The notes: generated by a model from the letters alone, not told the origin. DNA of 64,000 bases from Sipunculus nudus (GCA_026874595.1 CM049307.1:80142643-80206642); one strand, 5' to 3'; shown: positions 1 to 10,664, numbered from the stretch's first letter. Program-made: numbers and translations.

Positions 1-420
1 TGCAAGTATTGCGGAAAAAAGTCCGTACATATGCATTTATAATGAAAATTTCTATTTTTCTTGAAATTTTCTATGTTCAGGAGCAGTCAAACGGTAAAAA
101 AATAGGTCAACTGGGACAAAACACGAACTCGATCTGTAACTGGTCATTTTCTGCCCCCACACCAAAAATCGGGCCCATATCTGCAGGCATCGCGAAAGGA
201 AGTCCCTACATGCGCACTTGTCATGAAAATTTATATTTTTCATGAAATTTTCTATGTAAGGGCACCCTCAAACGGTCAAAAGTAGGTCAACTAGGACAAA
301 ACGAGAACTCGATCTGTAACTGGTCATTATCTGCCCACACACCAAAAATCAGGCAAGCATCTGCAGGCACTGCGGAAAAGAACTCCGTACATATGCATTT
401 GTTATGAAAATTGCTATTTG
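1..420. repeat. ~180-bp tandem repeat, about 2.3 units
   Basis: A recognisable block (gcggaaa..gtccgtacat, then gaaaat..ctattttt, then actcgatctgtaactggtca) starts near 11, 192 and 372, giving periods of 181 and 180 bp. Units differ by scattered substitutions. The array probably runs off the left edge. The open frames here (9-245 and 52-243) follow the repeat and show no recognisable domain. Confidence 0.85.
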
Positions 421-620
421 TCAGTGCGCCTGCACTTATAAACCTGACTTATCAAACCAGCTGTTACACTGAAATATACAAGGTGAGATTTGTTCATTTC
501 AAGCCACTTGACGCACCTGGATGAACTCAGTAAAGGCGCTTAGAATTTTAAGGGAAACTTTTATTAAATTCAGAGAATATATGTCCGCGTGTTTCGGATT
601 ATTGTGTTATAACAATAATG
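421..620 (+). repeat. Dispersed repeat A, copy 1
   Basis: The stretch with cacctggatgaactcag and gagaatatat matches 42375-42565 in the same orientation: both carry CTGCACT..ACCTGACT, CAGCTGT.ACACTGAAA, ACAAGGTGAGA, and the end TTTCGG.TAAATTATTGT. A shorter related word (cagctgtgacactgaaac) is at about 29005. No coding potential is seen. The class is unknown. Confidence 0.7.
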
Positions 621-771
621 AGAATAAGGAGAAGAAGAGGAACAGCTGCAACAATAAAAACAACAATAATGATAACATTGTACATTATAATTACAGTATT
701 ATACATTGCAATACATAACTCGTTGCCATGGGTTATAACTGAAACGGAGGAAGAGCAAGTATAGTAAATAA

Positions 772-882
772 TAGTCAAGAACTGGACTGTTTTGGGCCTA
801 TTTATAATCAGATAGTTTATGTGACGGGGCAACATAGACTATCAGATAATAAATAGGCCCCGAACAGGACAGTTCTGGACTA
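772..882. mobile_element. Hairpin / MITE-like inverted repeat with 45-bp arms
   Basis: Positions 772-816 and the reverse complement of 838-882 agree at about 38 of 45 bases, with a 21-base loop. The flanks agtaaataa (763-771) and attaaatac (883-891) match at 7 of 9 bases and may be a decayed 9-bp target duplication. No ORF. Confidence 0.6.
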
Positions 883-992
883 ATTAAATACAAAAATTAC
901 AAGCTGTGGAAAATTTCATTTTTCTTCTAAAGGTATGAAAATATATATATCAAAGGCTATATTGTTACATACTCCCATATATACAGACAAAG

Positions 993-993
993 A

Positions 994-1029
<36 letters not shown>

Positions 1030-1076
1030 TTCATTTTTATATTTTTATTTTTATTACTATTATTATTATTATTTTC
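993..1076. repeat. (ATT)n microsatellite
   Basis: An ATT/TAT trinucleotide run with interruptions. It creates a spurious Leu/Tyr-rich open frame at 935-1153. Confidence 0.9.
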
Positions 1077-1079
1077 ATT

Positions 1080-1861
1080 TCTTAACGGCGGTAAGAAAAA
1101 AAAGTGATCTAAAGATAACCTTTTTATTTTTATTTTTCTACTACCAAAATTAAAAAGAAATATAAAATCACAGATCGTAATGGTACCGAATATTTCGCCA
1201 GATGTCTGGGCTTATAACACATCCAACAGTTTATGTATCACATTATTCTTTTTAAGAGCCCGGTTGGAAAGAAAAAAAAATCATTCTTTTAATTGGTTAT
1301 GTTGTATGAATAAAATTACTTGTAACCAGCAGGACACAAACAACAGCAAGGTTTTTGTGCTAATAGCTGGAAACCTTGCAAATTTACGGGTCACAATGAA
1401 ATGAAAGACTTTCAATAAAAGTCAAAAGGTCATGAGATTTTCCCCATGCCCAAAATCTAAAAACTGAGAAACTTATTTTTCCTGTGCATGGTGGAATCAA
1501 ATGGTCAATTTTTGAAAAATTACTTGTTTGAAGCTGCTTGAAGGGAAAATTTTGACTTGACTGCATTCGGACCAGAAAAGTGAGATACACAAGCCCCGAA
1601 TTTCTTGGTCATGCTTGTCCAGGGGGTAAAAATTAATATCAGAATGTATTTTGAAAACTGTTTAAAAGAAGGTCCAAACCTCAGGTGTTTTACAGATATT
1701 ATAAAGGGAAAACAAAAACAGCCACGTGTCTTGACAGAATACCAAGCAGCCGGCTTTGTAGATCACAACCTTTCATGTACTGATGTTAAGAGTGACCATC
1801 GCACACTCTTTGTTAACATTTCGCTTTCAGAGAAGGATGCGATTTGACCAGGAAGTTTTTG
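1080..1861. other. Interval with no supported gene
   Basis: Open frames of 60-80 codons exist on both strands (for example 1605-1847 + and 1384-1590 -). None has a family motif or convincing splice sites. I assign nothing here. Confidence 0.5.
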
Positions 1862-1870
1862 TTTGTTGTG

Positions 1871-2121
1871 TAGACTGGCCCAGTCGATGAAACGATTGAG
1901 ACATAATTCCTCCTACTAGCAGAGCAATCAAACTTACTCTTGCTGTATCGCAACGCTTAGGACATGGTACTACAACCTCGCGGCATAATAACGAAAGTAT
2001 GGCTCTCTGGCCGACTTTTCAGATATGACCGGACTCTGAGTTACGTCTTTCGGTACATGGAATCTCATTTATTTTACGCATTTTAGTAGCAAACTGCACT
2101 ACTAAAGCCCAGGCAGGGCTA
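1871..2121. mobile_element. MITE M9, copy 1, with perfect 9-bp target duplication
   Basis: The element runs from tagactggcccagtc to ccaggcagggcta and is flanked by the direct repeat tttgttgtg (1862-1870 and 2122-2130). A second copy is at 40068-40286 with the same ends and an internal TCGGTACATGGAATC block. Short TIRs with a 9-bp duplication are typical of Mutator-like elements. No transposase is encoded, so this is non-autonomous. Confidence 0.85.
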
Positions 2122-2336
2122 TTTGTTGTGTATGAGAACTGATATCAGGACGCGCGTATAACTGTTCTACATCATCCAGCATCACGAGGGACAGAATTGG
2201 TTAGTTGTTATATTGTCAGAGAACTTGTGTTGGGAAACATTAAAATGTTGTCATATATGAAAATAAAAATGAAGATTAGGCAATATAAAAACTTTTTTTT
2301 TTCTTAGGTTTGATTTTGGAATGGAGCAAAGTTGTT

Positions 2337-2670
2337 CTGTGACACTGCCCTGTGTATATAGTTTGTACAGCCCTACAAACCATGACCACTGGCCTGCAGT
2401 CCTGAGACCAGACCCTGCTGTCCTACGACTCTGGATTGCAGTGTACTTCTGTTCGGCAACACTGTCCTGGAACACTGTCCTACGACTATAGCCTTTTTCT
2501 GTCCAACAAGCCTAAGACACTGCCCTGCTGTCCTTCGACCGGGCCCTGTTGTCCAACGACTCTGAATTGTAGTGTCCCTCTGCTCGACCACACTGTCCTG
2601 TGACACTGTCCTGTTACTATAGCTTATTGTGCCCTATAAACCTAGGACACTGCCCAGCTGTCCTTTTGGT
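2337..2670. repeat. ~130-bp tandem repeat, about 2.5 units
   Basis: Units begin at ctgtgacac (2337), ctggaacac (2467) and ctgtgacac (2598). Each is rich in ACTGTCC/GCTGTCC words. Minus-strand open frames across it (2251-2475, 2373-2606) repeat the same degenerate peptide and reflect the array. Confidence 0.8.
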
Positions 2671-2984
2671 GCCCTAAATCCTGTCCTTCCAAGTCAACGG
2701 AAGAATTGTGTGGAAATTTAATTATTTTTACTTTATTTTGCAAACTTTTAGAAGGAAAATATACTTAGATGGAAGGTAAGAGTGAAACATTTCTTCAGAA
2801 AATGTTCTTCAGTGCATCTGCTGATTTTCTGTTGAGCTGTAAACCTGAAGATATTAAGTGTGCTGAAACTATTTAATAAAAAGCAAGTAAATACTATTTT
2901 AGTCTGTGATAACCCATAACACTCCCCTTCTAGCAAATAAACTGAATTAAGTCATACCATCAGAATAAAAAGGAAATGCCTTCC

Positions 2985-3199
2985 ACTCACAACAGAAAAG
3001 TCTTTGCGGGTTGAACTCGCTTTTAGGGGTGAACAATTGCGGAGCAGGGCGGGACGAGGCTTTTCTTCGTAGGTGCGGTTCGGTAAGGGGCGGGATTTTT
3101 TCCCCAATTTCGGAGCGGGTGCGAGGTCTTAATCCCGGGGTGCCCTGGGCTCTAGTGATCTGGCAAGACAGCGGCGGTTGTGACTCGCATCCATCATAC

Positions 3200-3200
<1 letters not shown>
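2985..3200. other. GC-rich island of unknown nature
   Basis: A roughly 200-bp segment much richer in G+C than its surroundings, open on both strands (3011-3289 + and 2947-3201 -), abutting a (TA)n array. It resembles no family I know. It could be an old insertion. Confidence 0.3.

Positions 3201-3201
<1 letters not shown>

Positions 3202-3256
<55 letters not shown>
3202..3256. repeat. (TA)n array
   Basis: A pure TA dinucleotide run of 55 bases. Confidence 0.95.
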
Positions 3257-3258
<2 letters not shown>

Positions 3259-3774
3259 TTATTATTTCATTTTCATAATAATAATGTAAGCTCATTCCCT
3301 GAAAATATTAATGAACGAATCAAAAATGATTTAAGACGTGATATTGATGACTTATATTTAGTGAACCTTTCTAGTGACAATATCTATCACGTGTACGCGT
3401 TACCAATGAATCGTTACTAAAATATGTTATAATAATTATCATAATAAAAAGTAATAATAATAATAATTTGCACCCATAAAACAAATAGAGTATTTTGTTA
3501 GTTTTTAATTTATGATAATATTTTCGATACATTTTCTAATCAGCAACAGTCAGTGGCTTACAAGACATACCAGGAGAGAGAGTGGAGTGGTTGTCTTTCC
3601 GCTCTGCTAATAGGAAAAACAAATAAGAGAAACATTTTTATTAGGGGTGACACTTATCAATACGAAGTCACCATGGAAGTTAATCAAGGCATACCCAGAG
3701 CTTGGCCTCCTTCTCTGGTTTTATAAAGTGCGCCTGCCCTACTTGCAGAGTCCTCTACTAGCCGCCTCTGAGTC

Positions 3775-4161
3775 CATTCACTACGCTTCGGCCTTTTGAA
3801 ATCAGTTCGGCAAAGTCAAAACGAAAGGCCTCACTCACACTTCCTGGGGGGTCTTCCGGGGCAGCCCTTACACACGGAATGGACCGAAACATTAAACGCG
3901 GTACAAGGGCCTAATTTACGGAACGGAACGAACCAAGATATAAAAAGTGTCAAAACTTTTAAATGGATGAATGTTTCATGACATAATTTATAGTAATAAA
4001 CGTATTTCAACAAAAGCGATTTGTTATTTTTATTATTTTTTAGCCCCTGTTCCGCGTTCCGTGTTTTATGGCAGCCCCGGAAGACCCCCCAGGAGCTGCG
4101 AGTGAGGCCTTTCGTTTTGACTTTGCCGAGCTGATTTCAAAAGGCCGAAGAGTAGTGAATG
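3775..4161. mobile_element. Foldback element with ~92-bp arms and 9-bp target duplication
   Basis: The left arm (3775-3867) and the reverse complement of the right arm (4070-4161) are nearly identical, sharing cggccttttgaaatcag, ggcaaagtcaaaacgaaagg and ctggggggtcttccgggg. Weaker pairing continues inward to about 3885 and 4045. The element is flanked by direct repeats ctctgagtc at 3766-3774 and 4162-4170. No coding capacity. The 9-bp duplication suits a Mutator-like or foldback element. Confidence 0.85.
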
Positions 4162-4171
4162 CTCTGAGTCC

Positions 4172-4873
4172 AGCATCATACATCGCCCCCTACTGGCAAC
4201 TCTGGATACTAATCACAAATTGTCAGTGGGCTCCATATCGTCATTAAAAAAAAAAAATTTAAACACATGGAATTCACATTACATGTCGGGGAGGAGGGGC
4301 TCAGTTCCTGATGATAGTTACTAACATGAAAGTATATGTCACAGAGTATTTTTTTTAAGTTGACACCCTACATTTTTGTTATCAGTTGGCCTTAACCTTT
4401 GCAAAATAATATGGTGCAAATTTTTCTAAAGAGGTTTGGTTATTTTTGCCGGTCAATTTTCATTTTAAAGCAAGAATGGAGGGCAAATATGTACAAATGT
4501 ATACTTTATAGGAAAGTCTTGCAACATATCACCTCAAAATGGCCAGTGTGATACATTTACTCATAACATACACTTGTCTTATGTCACTGAAGCAAAGAAA
4601 TTGCTAAAGTCAGCACCATGAATTGATGCCCTCGATATTTACCCATCTACTTGGTACTCTGTGATGAGGTAATAGTATTACGTCCCTCTGGCACAGTGCA
4701 ATGTTTACTTACGTACCACTTAATAATAAACACCAAACAGTGGTCATTCACATGCATCCTGTGCATATTCACTATTACTGTCCGCTTATAAAATGTCAAC
4801 CCCAAACTGAAAAAGTTATAAAGGTTTAGCATAGCTATAAAGGTGTACCTGTTAAAAGATTCTTAGAGTGGCT
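4172..4873. other. AT-rich interval, nothing identified
   Basis: Contains an A-run near 4246 and short unsupported frames. No repeat partner or motif was recognised. Confidence 0.5.
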
Positions 4874-4993
4874 TATCTAAAAGAAGTTTTGTAGAATAGT
4901 ATGGTATATCTAAGGAAGGTTCATTGATAACTTATGTCCATCATTATATGTTACAACACACACCCACACGTGTAATTATGTACCTATATATAT

Positions 4994-5641
4994 ACAGAAG
5001 AAGCCGCTTAATTGCAAGAGGCTTTTGTCAAGCAAATTTGTTGCAATTAACCGAAGTTGCATTTAGGCGAAGTTCACCGTCTACCATGTGTAAGGGGAAG
5101 CCGAATGATCGATTGGACCTCCGAATATCTAATTAACTTGTCATTTGTTTTGTAACACTATTCGCATTGTGATATAGAATAAAAACACCAGTATTAGATA
5201 ACTTTTATTATAAATAAAAATATATACAAGAGAACACAATAAAAGCCAAGCCATAGAGAGTTATTAAAGATCACATATATTAACAAAGGCAATATACTTT
5301 TCTGTGTAATCTTGGATGAGTGTCTCCCTCTGAGCGATTATTCGAGAAATCTGTGTCTAAGACACGGCAAACTTCTTTGAAATGTCGACTTGTGGAACCC
5401 TTAGGTCTTTCATTTTGATTTCTTTATACTTGTCAGCCAAGGAGAGATCGTTGCTTATACACTTGCCACTCATGACTGAATAGTGACATGACTCGAAATT
5501 TGCTGGTCTTTTATAGAAGAGATGTTTTGACATGACATAACGAACATAAGGAGTGAAAGATGTAAGTTTATATAAGAGCCTTTGACAATTCTATTAAGAG
5601 TATCATCAAGGGCACAAACTATGGGACGGCTAGCACACACA
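4994..5641 (-). mobile_element. Pogo/Tigger-like remnant inserted in a TA tract
   Basis: It starts cagaagaagccgcttaattg right after a TA run and reads like a Tigger terminal repeat (ttgcaattaaccgaagttgc). It encodes a transposase N-terminus on the minus strand (see 5275-5473). No matching right terminal repeat is present, so it is truncated. Insertion at TA is as known for the Tc1/mariner-pogo group. Confidence 0.6.
5275..5473 (-). pseudogene. Tigger/CENP-B-type transposase N-terminal fragment, broken
   Basis: From the minus-strand ATG at 5473 the frame reads MSGK..NDLSLADKYK, then a helix-turn-helix segment QVDISKKFAVS, a stop codon at 5357-5359, and after it QISRIIAQRETLIQDY. This is the order of the N-terminal HTH (psq/CENP-B-N) of pogo-family transposases, where the position of the stop is normally glutamine or similar (..VSQSTVSRI..). 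Only about 65 codons remain. No DDE domain is present, so it is non-functional. Confidence 0.7.
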
Positions 5642-5667
5642 GATTGTGAATATATATATTCACAATC
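5642..5667. repeat. Perfect 26-bp palindrome
   Basis: gattgtgaatata followed by its exact reverse complement, at the junction between the Tigger remnant and the right part of repeat B. Confidence 0.9.
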
Positions 5668-6062
5668 AAAACTTATTTATTATTAACCTTCATGTTTTAA
5701 AACAGGAATATCATATTAGTGCAAGCATCAATTTAATGAAGTACTCTTAAAACAGGAGCAACTATAGAAATATTTCAAAGAAGGTGGCAGCACAGAATGT
5801 GGCAGCTAATAACTCATTATGGTGGGCACCTCTATAAAGTGAGCAGTTTTGTCATGTCCCAAAGTCGCCCACATTATAGAGGTTCGACTGTACTTGCAAT
5901 AAGTTTTGGTCTTTATATTTTAATTTTTTTTCATATATGGCAGCTGTCCAAAATCATGAATAACACACTCATTTAACGGTACTTTTTCATCTATTTCGTA
6001 GAACATAATGTTGATATGTGAGGCGTGATATGTCTGTATACATTATAGTACACGGTTACACG

Positions 6063-6434
6063 TTCAAACGTGCATCTTTTCTCCACACTTTTTATACGCC
6101 CGTCAGTGACGGAACGAATTATGGTATACACACTTTCCGCCGTCTGTCCGTTCATTTCCCAGGGTAACCTCTAAGTCCTTTTTTTCAGTATATGAATAAA
6201 AAGTTCTTTAAAATTAAAATGCTCTTTCTTTGATCTTGTCCGTTTTCACTGCAAAAGCATTATACAGAACTATACATCTTGAAGAACATGTCTTTCAGTA
6301 TATTATACAACGCAGCACACGTCTCAGGTACTATCCTACTTATGGTGTTATCCAATCATAATAATACACTGTTTGGTGTGACCACCTGCTCCTACTTAAT
6401 CACAATAATTACTGTAGGCCTTGGTACAAGTTCA
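6063..6434. other. AT-rich interval without gene
   Basis: Nothing identified. The open frame beginning at 6279 runs into the neighbouring MITE and is not a gene. Confidence 0.5.
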
Positions 6435-6442
6435 TTTCCGAG

Positions 6443-6853
6443 TAGGGCTGAAACGGGTACAAAATTTTGGAATCGAGTACCCGATAGGCATCACCCGACT
6501 CGGACTCGAGTACTCGTTACCATGGCAACGCTGTAAAGTTAAACGGATATCTGTTTATGCAAAACATACATAAATTTGACTCCAATCGAAGGAATAGATA
6601 TAGATACTAAAATTTTACAGAGTGGAAAAATCCATTCGAATGCATATAAATAATATATGTGAGTCTCTTCGAAATAAATTGTACACTATGATTATTACAT
6701 CGATAATGAATAAATAGGTCCAGACTGCCAGTAAATTTGCAGTTATATTCATATATGCATGTACATACACGAGTACTCGAGTCCGAATTTTGGACTCGGG
6801 TACTCGGTAAGTATTACCCGGACTCGAGTACTCGAGTACTTCTTTCAGCCCTA
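6443..6853. mobile_element. hAT-type MITE, 411 bp, perfect 8-bp target duplication
   Basis: The ends are tagggctgaaacgggtac and the inverted gtacttctttcagcccta. Subterminal words GACTCGAGTACTCG and TACCCG recur on both sides. The flanks are identical 8-mers tttccgag at 6435-6442 and 6854-6861. TIR plus an 8-bp duplication is diagnostic of the hAT superfamily. The open frames 6279-6536 (+) and 6615-6893 (-) overlap it and are not genes. Confidence 0.93.
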
Positions 6854-6861
6854 TTTCCGAG

Positions 6862-8200
6862 GGTAGTCCTTTTAGGATGATAAGGTTTTTCATGTCTCTG
6901 CTCTCTTTCCCACTCGACCAGTAGTAGAATGTTTTTTAGTTTGCTGAGAGGAATAGACTGCAATATGGATAAAACAAGGGACCCATGGGTCACGGCGCTC
7001 AGCTGTTATATATGATAAAAAATATGATTTGGGAAGGAGGCATATGCTTGTTTTGTGTGGTAATAAATATAAGCTCTATTATGAGTTGTTGGTGTTTAGC
7101 TTATGTACGATTTTGATAGTATCTTTGGAGACAGGGAAGAGGATTAATTTCATTTATTTTATAAACAAATGGAGTGCTATTGTCACACAGATTTTGACTT
7201 GGCCATATAACTTATAAGCAGCACATATAATAAAAGAGTTTAACTATTTATTTAAAATTAATAACAAATATTGTGCCAATATAATTTTTATTAAAAAATA
7301 TAATAAGAAAATAATATGTTTTTTTTAAATAAATTATAACTGAAATGATTATTGAAATAATATTATAGAATATATTCATGAATGCATTCATGAATACAAT
7401 TTGAAAGTATCTGCACTGGTATTCAACTACTCTATCTGAATTCCAATTCTAATGCAATAAAATTTTTTAATGCAGAACATATTCATATTCGTATTCAAAT
7501 ACATTTGCAAAGCATTCGCACCATGTCTATAGTATTTATTCAGTTTTAGCCAAACAATGATGTTGAGAATCCAGAATATACAAAATTCACAAATTTAAAT
7601 AATGATCATAAGTACCTGGTTAAATGGCTTTTATTTATGTTAAAAAAAATAAATGTAAAATATTCACTTTGGACTACTTTCACATCAATCTACACACTAG
7701 ACACAGTAGGAATCTAGATTAATATTAGCAATTGCATCTTTGTCTATCATTAATTTCCTTCATATGATCCTTAATGATTAGTAATGAATAATATGATTTA
7801 TTTTTTTATCATTAAAATTTCACTGAAAAATACCATAGGTGACTGCATGCTGTTATTTGGAATAACATTGACACTGACATTCTATCCATCCATACAAGAT
7901 TCTTACATCATCAGTAACTGCAAGTTAATTTTCTGTTACTCGTCATCTAACAAATTCCTTTTCTATAAAATTTTCTTTAATTTGTTATAAAAAAAACAAT
8001 ACAAAATTATTAATTTATTGTTTATTGTTATGTTGATTTTCAAAACAACTACTAGATGAGTTGGGTTGGACACCTGGATCAACTGTGGCTAGGCATTAGC
8101 TGCCTGGCTGTCCCAGTGTATGCTTCGCTCAAGCATGCATAATCTGATGAGAGGTCAACAAGGTCAACATACAGGTGACTGAAGAGGGGCTGGATTAAGC
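6862..8200. other. AT-rich interval without gene
   Basis: Very AT-rich DNA with short open frames (7029-7217, 7784-7990) lacking motifs or splice context. Nothing else recognised. Confidence 0.5.
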
Positions 8201-8214
8201 CTGGGTCTGACATG

Positions 8215-9500
8215 GTCTCATAAAAACATTAATAAAAGCTACAATATTTGGCCAATTTCTTTCAGCTTTCTAAACTACAAAGATGAAATCCTAATGTGTG
8301 CATAATATGAAAATTATGTCAACAGTGCTCTCAGGAAACAAACGTGCCATGGTCAAATTTTGGGAAAATTTGATACTAATTTTATATTTATATTAATAAC
8401 TTATAAAATTTGAAAAATTCAGAACTAATTTTTGGTATTCAAATGAACATCCCTGACAAAAAATCTCTAGCTTCTGCAATCCTCTTGTTAAGTGAATAAA
8501 TATATTTCTTGATTTTTTAAAAAAGTGCATTATGTTTGGGCCCATAACTTTAAACAATTACGCAATACTGACATCATTTCTGGCATGTGCATAGTGAATG
8601 TATAGACAAATATGTATATTATATATGATCAAAGTCAGATCAGTGGTTTTGATATTAGGCAGTCTTACAATGGAACAATGTTTTTTAATGGAAAAATGAA
8701 GTTTTTCATTAATATTTCAAAGGAATTAAGTCCTAGTGATCAAATTCTTGGCATGGTAGGGGGTTTTGGGGACATCTAACTGTATGCTAAATTTAAGGAA
8801 CTTAGAGCTGAAGCTGGGGAGTTGAGCTCTAGCAAACTGCATAACACTAGCTTGATGTAAACTTGATGTGACACGGTGCTTGAAAACTTTAATAAAATCT
8901 ATCAGTTTTTGATCAACCGGTTTCAAATTTTTGGTGTTAACAGACAAAATGCTAACAAAAATATGCTGTGAAAATTAAATTCACAGTACTTACAAGAAAA
9001 AAAAGTGCCATGGTCAAACTTGGGCAAAATTTAAGCTACCAATTTTATATTTTTGCCAATATTTTAAAACATTTAACAGATTTTGATCTAATTTTTGGTA
9101 TACAACAAAATTTTGATTTATTAAAGTTGTATTACTGAAAAAAAGTCCCTACCTTTAACACTTTTGGTCTTAAGTGACCAAATATCTTTCCTGATTTTTT
9201 ACAAAGTCCATTATGTTTGGGCCCATAATTTTTAAAAATTGAATAATACTGACTTAATTTATGGCATGTACATAGGAACTATATAGAGAAATATTTATGG
9301 TAAATATGAAGAAAACCAGATGAGTGGTTTTGATATTCGGCAGTCCTGAAGTGTGAAAATAGATTTCTAATAAAAAAATGAGGTTTTTCCTTAATATCTC
9401 AAAGAAACTAAGTCCTATTGACCCAATGTTCGGCATGGTAGGAGATTTTTGGGACATCTAACTGTGTGGCGTATTTCAGATTCGTAGGTCCAATGGTGTC
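8215..9500. repeat. Two diverged copies of a ~680-bp unit
   Basis: cattatgtttgggcccataa occurs at 8528 and 9210. The flanks align over the whole unit: gtgccatggtcaaa near 8344 and 9007, gagtggttttgatatt / cagtggttttgatatt, and ggcatggtagg near 8750 and 9430. Together with the microsatellite and hairpin that follow, this looks like the core of a Helitron/pearl-type element. Confidence 0.75.
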
Positions 9501-9530
9501 GAAACGTGCCAGTCTTACGGATGGACATCC

Positions 9531-9605
9531 GGACAGACGGACGGACGGACGGACGGACAATGGACCACGACTATAGCTCAGTTGACTTATAGTCAGCTCA
9601 GCTAA
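9531..9605 (+). mobile_element. Helitron/pearl-like 3' end with GGAC microsatellite
   Basis: A (GGAC)n run (9531-9558) is followed by ggaccacgactatag, whose inverted partner cttatagtc forms a stem of about 8 bp, and then cagCTAA at 9602-9605 before a T. Hairpin plus CTRR-T is the Helitron 3' signature. A tandem core, a tetranucleotide run and a hairpin is the layout described for bivalve pearl elements. The 5' TC end was not located. Confidence 0.55.
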
Positions 9606-9990
9606 TGATCCTCCATGGGAGTAACCCATTGTTTGATTTCATCAAGTCTTCCTGCATTGAAAGATTTATAAGTTAGGTCAGTTGTCTGCTTCAGTGTTGA
9701 CCTGGCAGACACCAAGAGATTTCTCATTTTGTTTTGACTGACAGGTAAATCTGCCAGGCATGAATTTTGGTTTCCCTCTGACTGAATGTATTGATCAGGC
9801 AAATCCACTCCCATTATCACATCCTCAGCTTGAGAGAAAAAAGTCCTTAGGTTCTGTTATAGGGGTCAAATTTACTGAGCTCTATATAATATCACAGTCC
9901 AGGTTAAGGATAACAGGTTCCCTGCAAAGGGGGCTGACACCCTTCCATTCACCCCGTACGTCGGCTTTCATGATAAGAAAGAAGTGCTTG
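9606..9990. other. Interval with frames interrupted by stops, possibly retroelement-derived
   Basis: The minus strand carries an open stretch (ADVRGEWKGVSPLCREPV, then after two stops and a frame change GVDLPDQYIQSEG) that looks like decayed coding DNA. The plus strand is open over 9760-10029. The family was not recognised. It lies against the LTR-like block 9991-10384. Confidence 0.25.
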
Positions 9991-10384
9991 TGTTACGACC
10001 AATATTGTAATAACTGGCCCATATTGTAAATGGCTCAAATATATTGTGTTAATTTTTCACATTTGGGCCATGCGGCATTCCAAATAGGTGATGTTTAGAG
10101 CTGAAATACACAGAAATAGTAAAACAAAAATCAAGAATTTATGCACAAGCATATGATATAAAAATTACATTTTTAGAGCAAAACTTGAACATACTGCTGA
10201 GCAAGTCTCATGGTTATCAAATGCTCGTTTCTTCTTTCTCTGTTTTTATACCTAAAGTTTCCGGCCCAGCTGTAGTTTAATGACAACTCGTAACCTAACA
10301 CATAAGAAATGAGTCATCTCACGATCCCCTTCATCCCGCTGCAGCCAATCAACTTACTTAATTATATTAACGTATATTGTAACA
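9991..10384. repeat. LTR-like block (TGTTAC..GTAACA)
   Basis: A 394-bp segment with 6-bp inverted ends TGTTAC/GTAACA. The plus-strand left edge is preceded by a purine-rich stretch aagaaagaag. No second copy and no matching 5-bp flanks (gcttg versus acatt) were found, so the LTR interpretation is tentative. Confidence 0.3.
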
Positions 10385-10664
10385 ACATTATTCCTGATTC
10401 ATCAACATATAACCCGCCTTGAAAAACAATAGCTACACTGTATTTTTTGAGATGTACATAATATACTAACAATTAATTATCCTTTTAAAAATGTGTTTAT
10501 GTTTTATAAGGACCTTTGATTATCATTATTTTTTTATCGAAATAATACTTTTGAACTCGAGAAAGCTATTCACAATCCATATAAATGTTGTACTTTCAAA
10601 CTAGCAGGAAGCTAGTTGGTAAGTGTGATCATGTTATGTTATACTGTTGTTATATTCATCTCAC

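Larger units (their letters stand above)
4874..6062. repeat. Dispersed repeat B, copy 1, with nested insertion
   Basis: The flanks match a second copy at 15928-16442. In both, tatctaaaagaa..ttttgtagaatagtatggtat leads to a TA tract; then ttcacaatcaaaacttattt, ggtgggcacctct and attatagaggttcgactgta lead to a shared end at gttacac. In copy 2 the two flanks are separated only by (TA)n, while here about 650 bp of Tigger-like DNA lies between them. The inner end tatagaggttcgactgta resembles a pogo/Tigger terminal repeat, so repeat B may itself be a pogo-type MITE. Confidence 0.75.

Noticed and set aside
1605-1847. 80-codon plus frame resembling part of a retroelement protein
   Set aside because: I could not match any motif of reverse transcriptase, integrase or gag.
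3011-3289. Open frame of 92 codons (+) and an overlapping 84-codon frame (-)
   Set aside because: Both arise from a GC-rich patch with few stops. One runs into the (TA)n array, and there is no motif or splice context.
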